Assembly (NCBI GenBank): GCA_035316885.1
Contig: DATHII010000274.1
Coordinates: 1-5,584, forward strand
Length of the DNA stretch: 5,584 nucleotides
DNA from: DASRTE01 sp035316885
GTDB lineage: Bacteria; Actinomycetota; Actinomycetes; Jiangellales; Jiangellaceae
Direction: 5' to 3'
In this document: positions 5,234 through 5,584 of the stretch, piece after piece
How the letters are laid out: the number at the start of each line of letters is the position of its first letter
Numbering within the stretch: the stretch's first letter is position 1
Translations under genes and position numbers: made by a program
The notes under the pieces: generated by a model
Databases searched by the model: none
What the model was told of the DNA's origin: nothing
What the model saw: the letters and a program-made list of their open reading frames with translations, nothing else

Positions 5234-5584
5234 TGTTCCACTTCGATCGTCGCCGGTGCGCACCGCTGGACGGGTATGGCTCGGCATGGCCCCGGACTCG
5301 GCATACAGCCTCCGGTGTTCGATAGCAGCGCGTTCCCAGCTGAACTGCTGCACCAGCGCCTGCCCGGCCTCGATCAGCCGTTTCCGGAGACCCTCATCGG
5401 TGGCCACCTCAAGCAGGCCATCGGCCAAGGACTGCGGATCGCGGACGCGCGTCAGGACCGCTGTCTCGTGGTCGGTCAGATACTCGTGCAGGACCGGAAT
5501 GTCACTGGCGACCACGGGCAGGTCCGCGCTCATCGCCTCCAGCACGGACAGTCCCCAGCCCTCCTTCACCGACGGGAAGGCCAA
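5231..5584 (-). CDS. GT4-type glycosyltransferase, C-terminal part (5' end outside window)
   Basis: The last 117 residues of a GT-B-fold glycosyltransferase, which transfers a sugar from a nucleotide-sugar donor. The visible part is the donor-binding domain: AFPSVKEGWGLSVLEAMSAD carries the E-x7-E motif (E8 and E16 of the visible part), followed by LPVVASDIPVLHEYL and the closing helices ending FSWERAAIEHRRLY. The first visible codon is TTG for an internal leucine, not a start. A polar tail of about 23 residues follows the domain. The wording around the E-x7-E motif reminds me of the MSMEG_0565-type glycosyltransferases found in nitrilase/radical-SAM (Nit1C) clusters, but that subfamily cannot be proven from this fragment. 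It is co-oriented with the XRE-cupin gene, its stop lying 105 bases before that start. Family call is confident; acceptor is unknown. Confidence 0.88.
   Translation of the reverse strand: MAFPSVKEGWGLSVLEAMSADLPVVASDIPVLHEYLTDHETAVLTRVRDPQSLADGLLEVATDEGLRKRLIEAGQALVQQFSWERAAIEHRRLYAESGAMPSHTRPAVRTGDDRSGT

Overview
The window is about 5.6 kb of very GC-rich DNA. Its codons nearly all end in G or C, it has strong GGAGG-type ribosome binding sites, and its hairpin terminators lack U-tracts. All of this points to an actinobacterial chromosome, probably a Micromonospora-, Nocardioides- or Kribbella-like soil organism; the genus cannot be fixed from this sequence. The genes look chromosomal: I see no transposase, integrase, CRISPR array, tRNA or rRNA.

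Layout: (1) bases 1-54, minus strand: the first 18 codons of a small membrane or exported protein running off the left edge. (2) A short divergent intergenic region to 157. (3) 158-1438, plus strand: one continuous frame encoding an alpha/beta hydrolase fused to a MOSC domain, followed by a GC hairpin. (4) 1499-3207, plus strand: a compact regulatory module made of a promoter-like element, a DGPF/YCII-family protein (1580-1930) and, 11 bases later, an ECF sigma factor with a long C-terminal extension (1942-3207). This is the classic ECF42 arrangement. (5) 3387-4415, plus strand: a secreted M14 zinc carboxypeptidase with its own ribosome binding site and flanking hairpins. (6) 4493-5125, minus strand: an XRE-cupin transcriptional regulator converging on the carboxypeptidase. 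(7) 5231-5584, minus strand: the C-terminal part of a GT4-type glycosyltransferase running off the right edge, upstream of the regulator.

How the parts work together: the DGPF gene and the sigma factor form a self-contained, probably autoregulated unit. The element at 1499-1525 (TGTCGA, 17-base spacer, CGTC) matches the target motif I remember for ECF42 sigma factors, so the sigma factor probably transcribes its own operon. The glycosyltransferase and XRE-cupin genes are co-oriented and may belong to one locus extending beyond the right edge. The hydrolase-MOSC gene and the carboxypeptidase look like independent single-gene units.

The items most worth a second look are the hydrolase-MOSC fusion and the ECF42 module with its matching promoter. 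Next come the repeat-rich leader of the XRE-cupin gene and the truncated small membrane gene at the left edge. I found no clear evidence of an entirely new multi-gene system.
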